Below are positions 29,849 to 42,525 of a stretch of 64,000 bases of DNA, in pieces. The translations under genes were made by a program, and so were the position numbers. The DNA is from Nymphaea colorata (Eukaryota > Streptophyta > Magnoliopsida > Nymphaeales > Nymphaeaceae): positions 4,411,503-4,475,502 of the forward strand of contig NC_045143.1 in assembly GCF_008831285.2 (NCBI RefSeq), written 5' to 3'. Each line of letters opens with the position of its first letter. Position 1 is the stretch's first letter. Below the pieces are notes generated by a model. It searched no databases, was not told the origin of the DNA, and saw only the letters and a program-made list of their open reading frames with translations.

Positions 29849-31733
29849 TTACTTAGCCGGAAACTTGAGGGGATATCTTGGAAGTTCCCAATCAAGTAGT
29901 GCTTTCTTAAAGATTCTCCTTGCTCCCCCCATAAAATCCATGTTTCTCACTCTTGCAAGTTCATCCCAGGTCTTCGAAGCCAAACATGGTTTGGGTAGAG
30001 TTTCAGAGGGACTTTGGCATCTTGGGGATTGAACCAACAGAACCCTCATCGGCAGGTTTCCCGGCGGCAGCGGCAAGCGCAAAGGAAAAACTTCCCCATC
30101 ACACGGATTCTTCCCGCAAACAATGATATCCTGGAGTCCCGTTGCTTCTTCTAGCTTCCTTGTCATATCTTGAACATCATTTCCTTGGAATGTGATGGAT
30201 GAGAATTGCTTGTCATCTTCATCAGTCTCATTATGATCCATCATGGTGAAGGAGATCACTCTTTCATTGGGCTCTCGCGTTGAGCTGGACAATGAACCAG
30301 GTGTCTGCACAAACCAAGCTGTTTTAGCCACAAGGATAGCCGGCTAATTTCAAATTCCCTGATTCATTCATGTTAGAAATATGATATGCATCTTGATGTA
30401 ATACTATTGACTCTTTTTTGATGTGAAAGGTGCAAAAGACTTACTTCTGTGCCCACAGTTGAACTCCTACTGGAGGTAATGCTCTGCAATTTCAAAAGAA
30501 AAGTAAGTTAACTTTCCCGCAGAGAATAAAGCATACAGTCCGATCAAATAATAATTGAGGGAGGAAAATTTCCTTCTACTTTTCAATTGTTAAAGTTCAT
30601 TTCAGCTTTTTCTTTTGTCCTTATATATATATATGAGATTTGGATTTCACGTAGAACTTTTAATTTCATGCAGCCATGTCAGATTCATGCTGTATGTTAA
30701 AAGCCAGGGGAAGGGAGGCTTGTTGTGAAATCCACGGTTTTCAAATTCTCGAGAAGGCAAGCCCTCTCTTTAGTGAAAAAATTATGTAAATTCTGAAAAA
30801 TGTCATTTTCCTTCCCACAAAGAAAATATTACAAAACATGAATTGCCGCCCCTGCATAAATTTTCTAGACAGACATTGACCATTACATAATTCATCATTG
30901 GATACCAAAAATTCAAAACACAGAGGAGGCTTCTTTTCTCGAGAGTATAAATATTGAGGCTGATGTCTGAGAATGAAAAATTTTCACAGTAGTTTATGCA
31001 AAATAAGAAACGAAATTGATCACGTCCCCTTCATGAAAAGAATACATAAGAGTCTCTATTATTTTGCACGCGTTTCACCCAATTTCATCATCACCCAAGA
31101 CTTTTGACGACAGGAACAGTTTTCAACTCCTCCCATCGACAATCTCCTTTTTCCCTGATTGATTTCTCCATTATCTTTTCCTCTTCAATAAGCACTTCCT
31201 TGGAATTTAACAACGTATTTCAATTAGAATTAAAGAGTGATGTTAGCATGAGAAGTTCGTTATTTTTAATATTCTTCTCCTCTTCTTCTAAATTTGCATA
31301 GATATAAGATAGCCACAACTTTCAATTAAACCAAGCCTACGGCGTAAAGTCAACCTGTGAAAGGCACGCTATCTTGATATTTTATGTACCTTTTTCTAAA
31401 GTATTTTTTTTTTAAAAGAAAACTTTTATTCTTCTGCAACTGTTTTTCCAATACCCACCTATCTTGATATTTTTCGGGATTGCATGGGTGTGTACCAAAG
31501 TAAAGCTTCATATTACATCATAAACTGACAGAAAAACGAGATCCTGAATCCACCTGTGCTAGGAGGAGACATTTAACTTTTCAAGATCTTTAATTCAGAA
31601 AAAAGTCAAAAGCTCAACAGTTAGGATGCCCCTTTACCGACTCGGGTAAATTGGTCGGTGTCTTCCCCGACCTCTAGGCAACATAAAAAACTATACTTAC
31701 CTAAACCGCCCATGAGTAACATATTAAAGGAGG

Positions 31734-31781
<48 letters not shown>

Positions 31782-32971
31782 TTCTGCAACTGTGAAATAT
31801 ACTTAAGTGTATAAGAAGCCAAAGGTTTTCTAAGAAAATGCAATTGTGGTTCTGCACCAAATTATGATGTGCAGCAAATACATGGCGCAAATGGTGTATA
31901 TTTTGTAGGAAAGGAGGTTCAGTTCATATGAGTTTATTATGTTCATGTGAGCGGGAGAGAATCATCCCACCGATTGAATGAGATCTGACCCCTTTTTTCT
32001 CCTAGATTAGAATAGAGTTAATGCATCTTCAACTCCCTCTTGTGCTCTAAATCCATAAGACCCACGAAAATAACTCCACAAGAATCCAAACTAGGATCTT
32101 AATTTTTTAGTTTTGCATATGCTAATCTCCTTGATACCATGGCTATGCCGCTAATGTGAATGCTCGACCTGCCGTTGCCGCAGTGAATGAATGATCACTC
32201 TGTTCACGTGATTAGGAGAAAGAAGAAAATTTTGGCTAAGAAACACTGGTTATCTAATTTTAAAAGTTTAAGAGTGCCTGTATGCATGTAAATGAGAGAA
32301 ACTGTCACGAAATTTCAATATGAAAATGGATGCTTTTTTTATGGGCCTGTGTGGGTTGGCTGCCCACACCATGGAAAAGAGAGAGAAATACTTACTCTTT
32401 CTTCGTAGTCACTGCTGGATCTCATTCCCAGTTGATCGTCCATAGCCAGGGAGGTGAAGACGCTGACGAGGAGGGAGGGCGCCGGCTCGGCGTCGGCCGG
32501 CTCCACCTCCCACAGGAAGCACTGCTGTATGGCGACGGCGGTGAGAGTCGCCTTGCTGAGCGATGGGTCGAGGGTGACGGCGTTCCTCCACGGGGAGGGG
32601 CCGCTGTGGGGGCGGAGGAACCCGCCGTTCTTCCTGCTCATCAGCACCACCTGGAAACCCTCCCTGCGGGGCTCCCAATCAAGGGAGAAGTCCATGGGGT
32701 CGGACCAGCATGGCACCACCTTCCCCCCGACCTTTATTCCCCTCATGAGCGCCACCGCGTCGGTCGCCTTGAGGAAGCAGCCCACCGCCCGGCTCTTCAG
32801 CCGGAGGATTGGCCGCCGGTAGTCCAGGGAGACGCACACCACCTGCCACACCGCCTCCTTGGCGTTTCCGTTCCTCGAGAGCCGCAGCGACCGGCCGTCG
32901 TCCGTCACGCACAGGAACTTGTTGTTGTGGCTGCGCAGGCGGACTGCCTCGGCCTCGCAGAAGAACTCCAT
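29849..32971 (-). CDS. DUF569 family protein, three exons, 356 aa
   Basis: Exons in order: 32971-32396, 30483-30445 (39 bp) and 30304-29849, all phase 0 with GT-AG introns. The N-terminal ~165 residues are the DUF569 beta-trefoil/fascin-like domain (MEFFCEAEAVRLRSHNNKFL, VGCFLKATD, PCWSDPMDFSLDWEP, GGFLRPHSGPSPWRN). The C-terminal half carries the family's second conserved block (residues about 220-297: VISFTMMDHNETDEDD, ITFQGNDVQDM, LEEATGLQDIIVC, PLRLPLPPGNLPMRVLLVQS). About 58 further residues follow (ending WELPRYPLKFPAK), which may be a genuine tail. An upstream in-frame ATG at 33034 adds 21 residues, but the family starts MEFF, so 32971 is preferred. Family function is poorly known; actin association has been proposed from the fold. 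Confidence 0.85.
31738..31779. repeat. (TA)n microsatellite
   Basis: About 21 TA repeats in the first intron of the DUF569 gene. Confidence 0.95.
31930..32165 (-). mobile_element. Possible degenerate SINE in the DUF569 intron
   Basis: Read leftward: gcggcatagccatggtatc, then a box B-like tagtttggattcttgtggag, then a segment resembling the tail of the SINE cluster at 19.3-19.8 kb (cgtgggtcttatgg). Divergence is high, so this is a tentative relative. Confidence 0.35.
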
Positions 32972-35247
32972 CGCTGATGAAGATGGCGAGAGCGGAAGAC
33001 CGAGTAGATTGGCTCTTAAGCTTTCCAAAGGCATCGTTTTCTCTACAGTGTCACCATCACATAAATGCGCACGCCAATCGGTTGACTAACGTGGAATTGG
33101 GTAGGAGCCAGTTGATTGCTCATATTTGATTTTGAACAAGTAAATAATTAAGTTTTATGAAACATGTATATTAAGTAAATATAAAAACCATTTGAAAGTT
33201 TAAAACCAACACATATTTTGTAGAATGCGAGGATTAAGTGAACTTGTGAATATCAGATAATGAGTTTGATCAAACATCTTTTACTAAGTTTACATAGTAT
33301 TCACATATACCATCAAATTAGTTGATCTAATGTATTAAAATTGATATCAAATTAGTTGATCTAATGTATTAAAATTGATTAAACTGTCAAAGTATTAAAA
33401 AAAAAATCAAAATGATCACGACGCAAGAAGGTGGAAGAATGCCATAGAAAGTCATGGTCTTATTTTAAGTGTATGACATAAGGCATGGTTTCTAAGAATA
33501 AACTGCTGTAACTAACACCATGTTTAATTGGCCATATAATGCATGATAGAGCTTTAAGAATATTGTCCTATTCAAAATAGCGCCATATATTCCTCGAAAA
33601 TATTCTGATTCCAAATAATAAAAAACTAGGAACAGATCCTTGTGAAGCCGGTATGCCTGAGTCATGCTATTATGAAATAAATTGTACATGAATTTGTTAA
33701 GCTAACCAACTTTTCACGAGTTGTTTGAGGGAGAGGTGTTTCGAAGGGCAGCGGCAGGGCAACTTGAAGGTGGGTTCGCATCGGCTTCTTTGACTGATCT
33801 GATCGATCCTGCCAAGGGCCAAGCCCAACAAGATTGAATCCCTCGATCAGCTGCAATGCTGGGCTCGAATCTCGGGTTTTGTAACTATAGTTGCAAACTT
33901 GTGACTCGAACTCAAATTCATAGATGAGCAGGTCAGCCAGTTGACTCGTCGACTCCATCGAGTTTTCGAATTCAGAGTCAGGCCGAGTGAGGGGCACCTT
34001 GACTCGTGGCCAGGTTTTTTAGTGATCCAAGCTGACTCCGGCGATTCCCAAGCCAACTCGATGAGTCAATCAACTATGCTTGTAACAAGGGATACATTAT
34101 TGAATTGTGTTCTATTCACTTATAAGGGCCACATATACATGTCATCTGGTCAGTCCAGTCATGGCTAGAATCTAGACTAAGTAGACTCAGGATCTTCTTC
34201 AGTGCTTAGGCTAGGTAGCATCTAGGCCAAGTTTTGGGAGGTTATATACATATAGCAAAACTAATTTTTTCAAGAAAATCAAACCCGATTACTTAACTAT
34301 TTGGAGAGAGATTAGTGATAAGACCTCTTGAGTGTATCTTACTAATCTTTAAGGGTCATTTGATAGCAAGAACAATTTGTGAGTGTCTTATGAACTGCAG
34401 AAAAGGTTGGGTCAGATTTGTAGAACATTAATTCTAGTGTTTCATTAATATATTTTACTTTTTGAAATAGATTCATATAATGCTCACATAGAACCCCATA
34501 AAGAGTCCTGATTGCATGTTTGCATGAACATATGTCCTCCTCATAAATGTTATTAGCATCGCGCGCCTGTGGTTCAAGATTTGATCTAATTAATACGCAT
34601 CGACTTATTCTCAATCTTGTGTAAGGTGATGCATACGGTTAACTAAAACAATTTATGCATGATTTATTTAATTGCATTGTCTCAATTCTTTTTTTATTTG
34701 GCTATTTCGAAAAAACCCTTGATGATGATCAAAACATTTATATTGTGAGATTATATTTAGATGACAGTATCAAAATTTTTATACCCAATTGTCAAAATAA
34801 TGTTATTAATAATTATGCATTTTTTTCCAATATTCCTTTTTTTTTTTTTTTGCTGTAGGAAAGACGTCATGATGTAGCATTTTTCAAAGTATGCATCGTG
34901 ACGCAGGGAGTCGGCTATGAAAGAGGGGACAGAAAGTCAAGACCACCGTTTCGTGCTTGTATGGAAACAAGATTTGTCACAGTCGCTACATCATGCACAC
35001 GAAAGTGTGTTCTTATAACTCTGTATATGTGCAATGCATTGATCTGCTTACATCCTATTTCAAAAACTATAGTGGGAAATGCTTTAATAATATAAACTCG
35101 TTTTAATTGCTTATTTACTAAGAAAGATATCCTTTTAGATATAATAAATTTTTACAAATCATGATCCGAAACAACTTCACATTGAAGAGAAAGAGGTTTA
35201 GTTTCCATTTCAACATCAGGTTAGGCACAATTGTTTTTTTTTTTTTT
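32972..35247. other. Upstream region of the DUF569 gene and intergenic DNA
   Basis: Includes a 34-bp perfect tandem duplication at 33312-33379 and a gactcgt/gagtcaa-rich patch at 33930-34070 of the kind seen in non-coding MITE interiors. No gene recognised. Confidence 0.4.
33312..33379. repeat. 34-bp tandem duplication
   Basis: Identical units 33312-33345 and 33346-33379, each starting atcaaattagttgatc. Confidence 0.9.
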
Positions 35248-35258
35248 ATGCATAGGAT

Positions 35259-35452
35259 CAGGGGCGGAGGGAGGGGGAGGGACCGCCTGGGCCATAACTC
35301 CACCAAAAAAAAAAAAAAAATTACACTGAAAACATTAAAAATTTTTAGTTGCGCTATGTATTGTTTCGATTCAGATTCAGTTTCGCTCTATTCAAATCCA
35401 TAGGTTGGACTGTTCGGCCTGCTTCTGAAAAGAATCTTAGTTCCGCCCCTGC
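35259..35452. mobile_element. MITE, 194 bp, CAGGGGCGG terminal inverted repeats, 11-bp target duplication
   Basis: The left end caggggcggag and the right end ccgcccctgc are inverted. The flanks carry a perfect 11-bp direct repeat atgcataggat at 35248-35258 and 35453-35463. The interior has a G-rich end, a gcctgggcc core, a long A-run and an AT-rich stretch, paralleling the 193-bp copy at 20875-21067 in opposite orientation. The 11-bp duplication suits a Mutator-like transposase, but the 7-bp duplication at the other copy does not, so the superfamily is open. Confidence 0.85.
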
Positions 35453-35463
35453 ATGCATAGGAT

Positions 35464-37348
35464 GATGTAATAGAGAAATTGCTTGTTGTAATAATGTTTG
35501 TTAAATTGGTATGACCGTCCAATCATGTGATTTAGCATGTTATAAGAATCAAAAGTTCAATGTTCACACAATCTTGCTTAGAATCTTAAGTCTTTAAATT
35601 TTTATTTGACAGATTTGGACACTTAAAAAGGGTTTGACATAGCTGGTCGGATCAGGGAATAGTAGAAAACCAATCCTTGCTTGCAATGCTTATAGCAATA
35701 AAAAATTCAATGGTTACACAACTTACTTTAATATGTCTTTCTCAGTACTTGACTACTTTCATTTCTCTTAAATTTTCACTTAATGTTCAACAGTGAGCAT
35801 TAAATGAAGTGATAAAAAGTGAAGAGCACATCAGATGTTGTAGTGGATCCGTCTTTTTCACTTGGAACCAAAGGAATTTTAGAATCATTATTCTCATTCT
35901 TTAAAAGTGAGAATTGTATTATCAAATAAATAATTTTGATTCTGGAATTATAGATTCATTCCAAATCAAAATTTTAGAATTATGGTCCCATGGTGGGGGT
36001 GAAATTATGCATTTAGAATTCTAGAATTTTTCATCAATCTTTGAGGCAGAACACGAAGACTTTAACGCAAGAATTCTAGAATTTTAATTAATTCTAGGAT
36101 CAAAATTCCGTGTTATAAGTTTCAAAGAAAAATTTGAACTGAAAATTTCTTTCCAATGCCAAGTTGTGATGGAAATTTGACTTTGGAATTGTAATTCCAC
36201 AATCAAAATTCTAAGGCATCAGTTCGATCCACCAATGGTGGGAGGCAGCTGGTCACTAGTTCGAGTGATATGTGCCTCAACCACTCTTATGCCAATAGTG
36301 GCACCAGAAACCCATAATTTTCAACTAAGAAAAGGTAAAAAGACCATTTTTTTTTTTTATGAGAAACGGTTAAAGAACTCCTATCATTTTGCTTCAAAAG
36401 AGAACAAGAAAAAAGATTCACTACGAAGACACAAACGATTTGGTGCCCCGTAGCTGTGACTCGATTAGCTACCTTTTCATGAATGAAGTTTATCGAAGTA
36501 ATCTACAACTATATAGTTAGTGTGCTACGAGTCCAATCTTTCGACTTGTTTGTTTATAATATGTATATCTCTGCATTCAAGGCCTGGAGATTTAGTGTTT
36601 AATTTGTTGCACGTTCTACGTGCTTTAGAAAAAAAAAAAAATCATTTCTACTAAAACAAAAGATTAGAATTGGATGGGGATTCCATGTCATTGTCAACTG
36701 TGTCAGATCCAATGCTCGGCATCCAGAATCCAAAATCATTTGCATAAACTCGGAAGTTGATTGCCACGAGAGAACATCCTAAAAACCAATTGCATCCATA
36801 AGAAAACTTGATCAACAAATGATAAAGAATGATCAGCTGATGAGTATCGATGTAAGTCAAAACAGGATTTCTGCATCAATGTTTGATTCCACTCGTACTC
36901 CAGTGACAAAGAAAAGAGGAGGTGGTCGTTGGCCGTCGACAGCGAACGCCTGAGTTAGACCAAATCAAGGTCTTTGTCAGCTCTGTGCAACTAAAGTGGC
37001 AAAATCACCATGTGTTGTAGTTTCTAATGACCATGAGAACAATCATTCCGTCTTTGTAAGATCTCACGCCTGTGTTGCCTTTCCGGAACCACTTATTATT
37101 CCCTTTGGAATAAAACACAGAGGAAGAAGGAAAAGTAACATGGCGATAGGCCCCCCAACAGGGGTGGTCGAGTTCAGGGGAAGAATAAGATGCTCCATGC
37201 AGATCAACCCTTCTGCGATCACCTAGTTGCAGCCCAAGAATGTTGGTAAGGAACCATATTTGCTCAACTCTCCTACTTGCTTTCCTGTTTCGAGTGGAAG
37301 TGGATTGAGAAACCATCCCGAAAGGAGACGACGAGCAAGAGGCTTCGT
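35464..37348. other. Intergenic DNA and 5' region of the BT1 gene
   Basis: At 35630-35660 ggtttgacatagctggtcgg resembles a SINE box A. At about 35870-36215 repeated agaattttag/ctaaaatt motifs form a diffuse palindromic patch, possibly a worn MITE. The stretch just before 37349 is probably 5' UTR. No other gene recognised. Confidence 0.4.
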
Positions 37349-40300
37349 ATGGGTTGCTGGGATACAGGGGTCTTGGGGAAGAAGGGGAAAAGATGCATCT
37401 TCTCCGCGTCAGAAGTTGTCTCCCCCTGGAATTCGATCGATGGTATCTTGCAGAATTGGAATAAGATGGAGAACAAGGTCACAGTACCGAATCCTGATGT
37501 GGGCTTCCAATGGAACGGGTTCTTTGCTAGCGTTGGGCAGATGGGCATGGACGTCGGAGGCCCTTCCAATCCCAGGGAAGATGTTAAAAGGCAGATTCAG
37601 GCTGGGTTGCTAGAACCCGAGTCCTCGGGCTCGTCGTCGACGAACGCGGTTCTGGAACATGGCCTTCGCATGATTGGAATCAGAGAGAAGGAAGAGGAGG
37701 GGAAGGCGAATGATGGGGTGAAAGTGAAGATCAAGAAACGGAATGTGTTTAGAGTTACGATTAGAAACGCTTCTTTGAGGAGATTGATCAGCGGGGCGGT
37801 GGCCGGAGCGGTTTCAAGGACGGCGGTGGCGCCACTGGAGACGATAAGGACGCATTTGATGGTTGGTAGCAGTGGGAATTCTACAACGGAGGTGTTTAGG
37901 AACATAATGGAGACCGAGGGTTGGAAGGGATTGTTTAGGGGGAATTTTGTCAATGTCATCCGGGTGGCGCCAAGTAAAGCAATAGAAGTGAGTAAGCGTA
38001 TTCATTGATCTCTGTTTCATTTCTTTTCTTCTATCTTGTTGACTGTTAATTCCTTTTTCTTTTATGCTGGTTCATGTCCATATGTTTTTTCTCTTCTTAT
38101 TTTGCTTCGTTCTTAGAGATGATGGACTATTCGACGGACACTTAATTTGTCTCTCTGCATATCTGCTTTGCTCCTTCCCCATCGATGTGTGTTGAGATGC
38201 TGAATGGTGCGTATTGCTGGAAATTTCTTGGTTGTACTGTTTTTTAGGACCTCCACTGTGAACCTATTGATGGAAGAGAAGATGCATACATATCCAGAAA
38301 GGATAAGCTCACATGTGCTTCCTTCACCTGTGCAAGATTGATCTTGAAATTATATTGTTCCCTTTGTAACATGGAATAACTTAGAGGCCAGTTGTTATTG
38401 TGTTGATTTATATGTCCGGCCTTTTTGCTGTGACTGCTGTGCTGTTATTAAGTTGTTTAAAATTTTAAATGTCTGGAACTTCTATTTACGTCTCTCCTTG
38501 AGGTTGGCTTTGAAAGGTGCACGTGCACCTTAAGTTTTCACTGAAGGTATTGTCGGAAGGCTATCAATGTTTGGAAGATATGGAATTGTATAGAATTGTT
38601 GTGGAAGCTGAAATTTGACAATGGAGATTGCTGCATACAGATCATATAGGTTTCGACTAAAAAGTAAAAGATTGCTTTAGGCAAAGTTCAAAAATCTCTC
38701 TCTCTCTCTCTCTCTCTCGCTCTGCCACACACACACACACACACACAAACACAGTCAACCAAGTTTGCATTGCCCAGCTTACATCGTTTTTCTTTATCAT
38801 ATTTTGTTTATGAGACAAATAGTACCTATAATTTTTCATTTAACTTGTTGACAAGGACACCTTTCATGGATGAGTTGATACCCTAAAGTGGATTCTATGA
38901 AAATTGTGGGCAAGAGCGATGCAATTTTCCAAGAAACTAAGCTTTTTATGGTTTGAAAAGTGATTCTAATGTCAAGTGCCTAGCAATCATGTCCTGGAGC
39001 ATGCTTAGATGTGGACTTGTGTGGCATAACCTTTAGTGAAAAGGTGGTTTCCTTCCTTAAAACTGTAAATAGCAGCATATAACAGGTTAAATTTGATACT
39101 CTATGGGTATGTTTGCATTGGTTGCTCATGTGGAGCTGAATACAGGTATATCATCAATGCACTCACGGATCACCCTTTATTTCTCATCGTCTTTAGATTC
39201 TTTCATCATTTATACATATAGAGGGTACAAGTCTGCACTGTCATGGTCACCCTTTATTTCTCATTGTCTTTAGATTGTTTCATCATTTATACATATACAT
39301 GGTACGAATCTGCACTGTCACCGATCACCCTTTATTTCTCATTGTCTTTAGATTGTTTCATCGTCTATACGTATACAGGGTACAAATCATCTACAACTCT
39401 GTTTAGTCGCCATAATTTGAATAAGACCTGGTCCCATATGTGCTGAATGAATTTGCAGAATTAATTGACACATTCTGATGACAGTTAAATTAAGATGATC
39501 ATAGGTATTATATTTCTAAAATATCAACATATGGGAAGTTATTCTTGTAACCTGTGTTTGGTCTTCAGAAACTTGTTTCCAAATTCTGATTTTAGGTAAA
39601 TGATTTGCATCATGGAGAAGAAAAGAGAGGAATGACAGTTTTCCTTACAAAAAAAACTATCTTGCATGTACTTTCCCATTCTGAATACCCATCCTTGAAG
39701 TTGAGATTCAGATTTTTCTTTGGAAGGCATATGCTTTGGTTGTTTCACGAGCTGAAGTTTCAAAACTTGAGACATCATAACAGTCTGATTTATTTGTTCT
39801 CCTGCATCCTATGTTACATAGATGGATACAAAAAATATAGAGCTCAACAACATGTGCATTGATGCGTGATACTGAGCAGGAAGATACTAGTACAGAAAGG
39901 ACAATTTCAGTTCGATTGCAGAGAACATAAATATTACCAAATATCATCCCATATTCCTGATTATTTAACACTAAAATGATATGTCCAAGCTATGGTGTTT
40001 TGTTGCACAAGTATACTCTATCACAACTTCATGCAAGATTTTTGGTTTTGAATGCTTCCCATATTCCTGATTATTTAACACTAAAATGATATGTCCAAGC
40101 TATGGTGTTTTGTTGCACAAGTATACTCTATCACAACTTCATGCAAGATTTTTGGTTTTGAATGCTTCCAAGTTACATTGTCCTTTCTGTTAGATACTAA
40201 TAACATTTTCTACAGTTATTTGCTTATGACACAGTGAGAAAGCATTTGTCCCCTAAACCAGGGGAGTCTCCAAGGGTTCCTGTTCCTGCTTCTTTGGTTG

Positions 40301-40946
40301 CTGGTGCGATAGCCGGTATTAGCTCCACTTTATGTACATACCCGCTGGAACTAGTGAAAACCCGTATAACGATTCAGGTACTAAAACTTCAGTAGGCCAT
40401 TGATTTCCATCCGTGAGACCTTTCTTGTGTTTCCATCTTGGGACTTTTACATTTTTTTTTTTCCTTGTGAAGAGAGGCATCTACAACAACACGCTGCACG
40501 CATTTCTGAAGATTGTAGAAGAGGAAGGGCCTGGGGGACTTTATAGAGGGCTGACCCCAAGCCTTATTGGTGTAGTGCCATATGCTGCCACTAATTACTT
40601 TGTTTATGACACACTCAGAAAGGCTTACGGGAAAGTTTTCAAGACTGAAGAAATAGGAAATGTTGCAACTCTTCTTATTGGGTCAGCTGCAGGTGCCATT
40701 TCAAGCAGTGCTACTTTCCCACTTGAGGTTGCTAGAAAAAACATGCAGGTTGGTGCTGTTAGTGGAAGGCAAGTCTACAGGAACATGCTCCATGCTTTAA
40801 CAAGCATATTGGAAAAAGAAGGGATTTCGGGGCTCTATGTAGGGCTAGGTCCTAGTTGTATGAAGTTGGTACCAGCAGCTGGCATTTCCTTTATGTGCTA
40901 CGAGGCTTGCAAGAGAATACTTGTTGATAAGCAAGATGATGAATGA
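37349..40946 (+). CDS. BT1: BT1-type nucleotide carrier, mitochondrial carrier family, three exons, 424 aa
   Basis: Exons 37349-37987, 40216-40377 and 40473-40946, phase 0 junctions, GT-AG introns. Three Solcar repeats carry the signature PLETIR (162-167), PLELVK (256-261) and PLEVAR (350-355), with six expected membrane helices. The phrases SLRRLISGAVAGAVSRTAVAPLE, FRGNFVNVIRVAP, IGVVPYAATNYF and GPSCMKLVPAAGISFMCYEACK are hallmarks of the plant BT1 subgroup, which moves adenylates or ADP-glucose across plastid and/or mitochondrial inner membranes. The ~140-residue N-terminus has the MG-start and a central GFFASVGQMG block like Arabidopsis BT1, plus an acidic-basic linker before the first repeat. 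Start 37349 was chosen by that match; an in-frame ATG lies 24 codons upstream. Frame intact. Plastid versus mitochondrial targeting is not resolved. Confidence 0.93.
38695..38750. repeat. (CT)n(CA)n microsatellite
   Basis: A CT run followed by a CA run within the first intron of the BT1 gene. Confidence 0.95.
39171..39390. repeat. Minisatellite, three ~78-bp units
   Basis: Units start at 39171, 39248 and 39326, each beginning caccctttatttctcat; spacing is 77 and 78 bp. The last unit stops near 39388. Copies differ at scattered bases. It lies in the BT1 first intron. Confidence 0.9.
39947..40168. repeat. 110-bp perfect tandem duplication
   Basis: Two identical units with a period of 110 bp, starting at 39947-39948 and 40057-40058 (cccatattcctgatt). 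The second ends about 50 bp before the acceptor of BT1 exon 2. Confidence 0.95.
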
Positions 40947-42339
40947 TCCTCTTCAAGCATCATTCAAATAAATGTTCCTGCAAAAAGGCAAGGAGCCGGA
41001 CAAAAGGAAGATGCTCAGCATGCTTCATCTGGTGCTAAGTTTTTTAATATGATCTTCCTTTTTCACCTAAAGAGATCCTCATTCCTTCTCTTTTATTGGT
41101 TAAGAAATAAATCGGCTGAAGTAGTCTCCGTATTGACGGAGTGAATTTAGATACTGTCATCTAAATATTGTATAACGGTGAAGGCTTATCGTTATAGTAT
41201 TCAAGGAAAAAGAAGCTTTTCAGGAACTACCTGTTCTACATTATATATATATATATATATATATCGCACCCCTATTAGCCAACTGCTGACCTCCTTCGTT
41301 TTAAAAGATTCAAGCCAGGTGTTGGGATCCCTTCTTGCTTACCCTGAGTTGCTTATTACACACTGAAAGTTTTCAAAATCCGTAAGCTAGATATGTGGTG
41401 GAATGCCTTATGGTAGTCAGATATTTGTAACCATTTCTGTCATGTACAATCCTGGAAGTAATTGATACTGGTATAGCTTCGAATGGAGAGAGTTCTGTGG
41501 CGTGAGAAATGCTTTTTCTAGGACTGTGGCTGGGTTTGTTTCTTCAGTTTTTCATTTATATTCCCTTTCTGAGCATGATTGTTCGTTGCCTGATTTGCTT
41601 TCTTGCGGTTCACCCTAAGTAGGTTTTATATTTCCTTTCGTCTTCTTTTTAAAAACAAAATTTGGAAATTGTTGGTATTATCATCGATGGCCTTATTGTC
41701 TTCAATTTCATTTTTGTTTTTACTTTGAAATTCTTGCCAATATTTCTCGTAGGAGTAATCTTCAACTGCACTCCACCTGCTCGGTCCTGCTATACTGCCT
41801 TGGTTGCTTATAGTAGGGGAGAAAATGATGGCAGTGATGATTCGTACCACCACATCTTGAGAAACCTTAGTCACAGCGTTCACCAATTATTTAGGCTGAT
41901 TCATATCTCGACTTGCAAATGCGTCAATTCTTGTTTTACCTTCGTAAATATGGACTTTACCTTCACATATTGTAAGTAACTGTCCATTATCTCCTGAACG
42001 TCCCATGACCTAGGTCCTTCTTCTTATCTAAAAAGCACTGTGAAGTGTTGCTGCACAATCAACCATTGCTAATGCTTATACAAAAACTGTTTTTTTAATT
42101 TTTTTTTTTATTTTTAGTCATCTCAGGGCATCCAACATCTAGTAGATTTAAACTCTCATATATATATATATATAAAGAGAGATAGAGAAAGGGGGTGGGG
42201 GTGGAGAGAAACCAGACCATTAGGTTAGGGACAACAACCAGATCGTTAAATGTGATGTTTAAGAATATGGTTCCCATAGCATCAACATTTTAATAATAGA
42301 TAAATCCACATTTTTTATAAAAACAACTTGAACCAAAGC

Positions 42340-42450
42340 AAAGCATGATTTATACAAAAATAGTTTTTTTAAATATATTAAGATGTTTATATTTTATTTA
42401 AAATAATTTTTGAACAAAAATAAAGGGTTTGGTTTTTGTTCTTGTCCTAC
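42340..42450 (-). repeat. Copy of an interspersed repeat shared with 60.12-60.24 kb
   Basis: The reverse complement (acaaaaaccaaacccttta, then aaaattattttaaataaaat, then aaacatcttaatatattta, then tcatgcttt) matches 60125-60240 in order with scattered changes. No coding capacity; family unknown. Confidence 0.65.
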
Positions 42451-42452
42451 CA

Positions 42453-42453
42453 G

Positions 42454-42521
<68 letters not shown>
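42453..42521. repeat. (CT)n(AT)n microsatellite
   Basis: A CT run of about 28 bp passing directly into an AT run of about 41 bp. Confidence 0.95.

Positions 42522-42525
<4 letters not shown>

Noticed and set aside
32330-32977. 215-codon open frame on the plus strand
   Set aside because: Antisense to DUF569 exon 1; the minus-strand frame matches the DUF569 family in detail.
39171-39390. CRISPR-like array
   Set aside because: The whole 78-bp unit repeats without unique spacers, and it lies in an intron of a plant gene.
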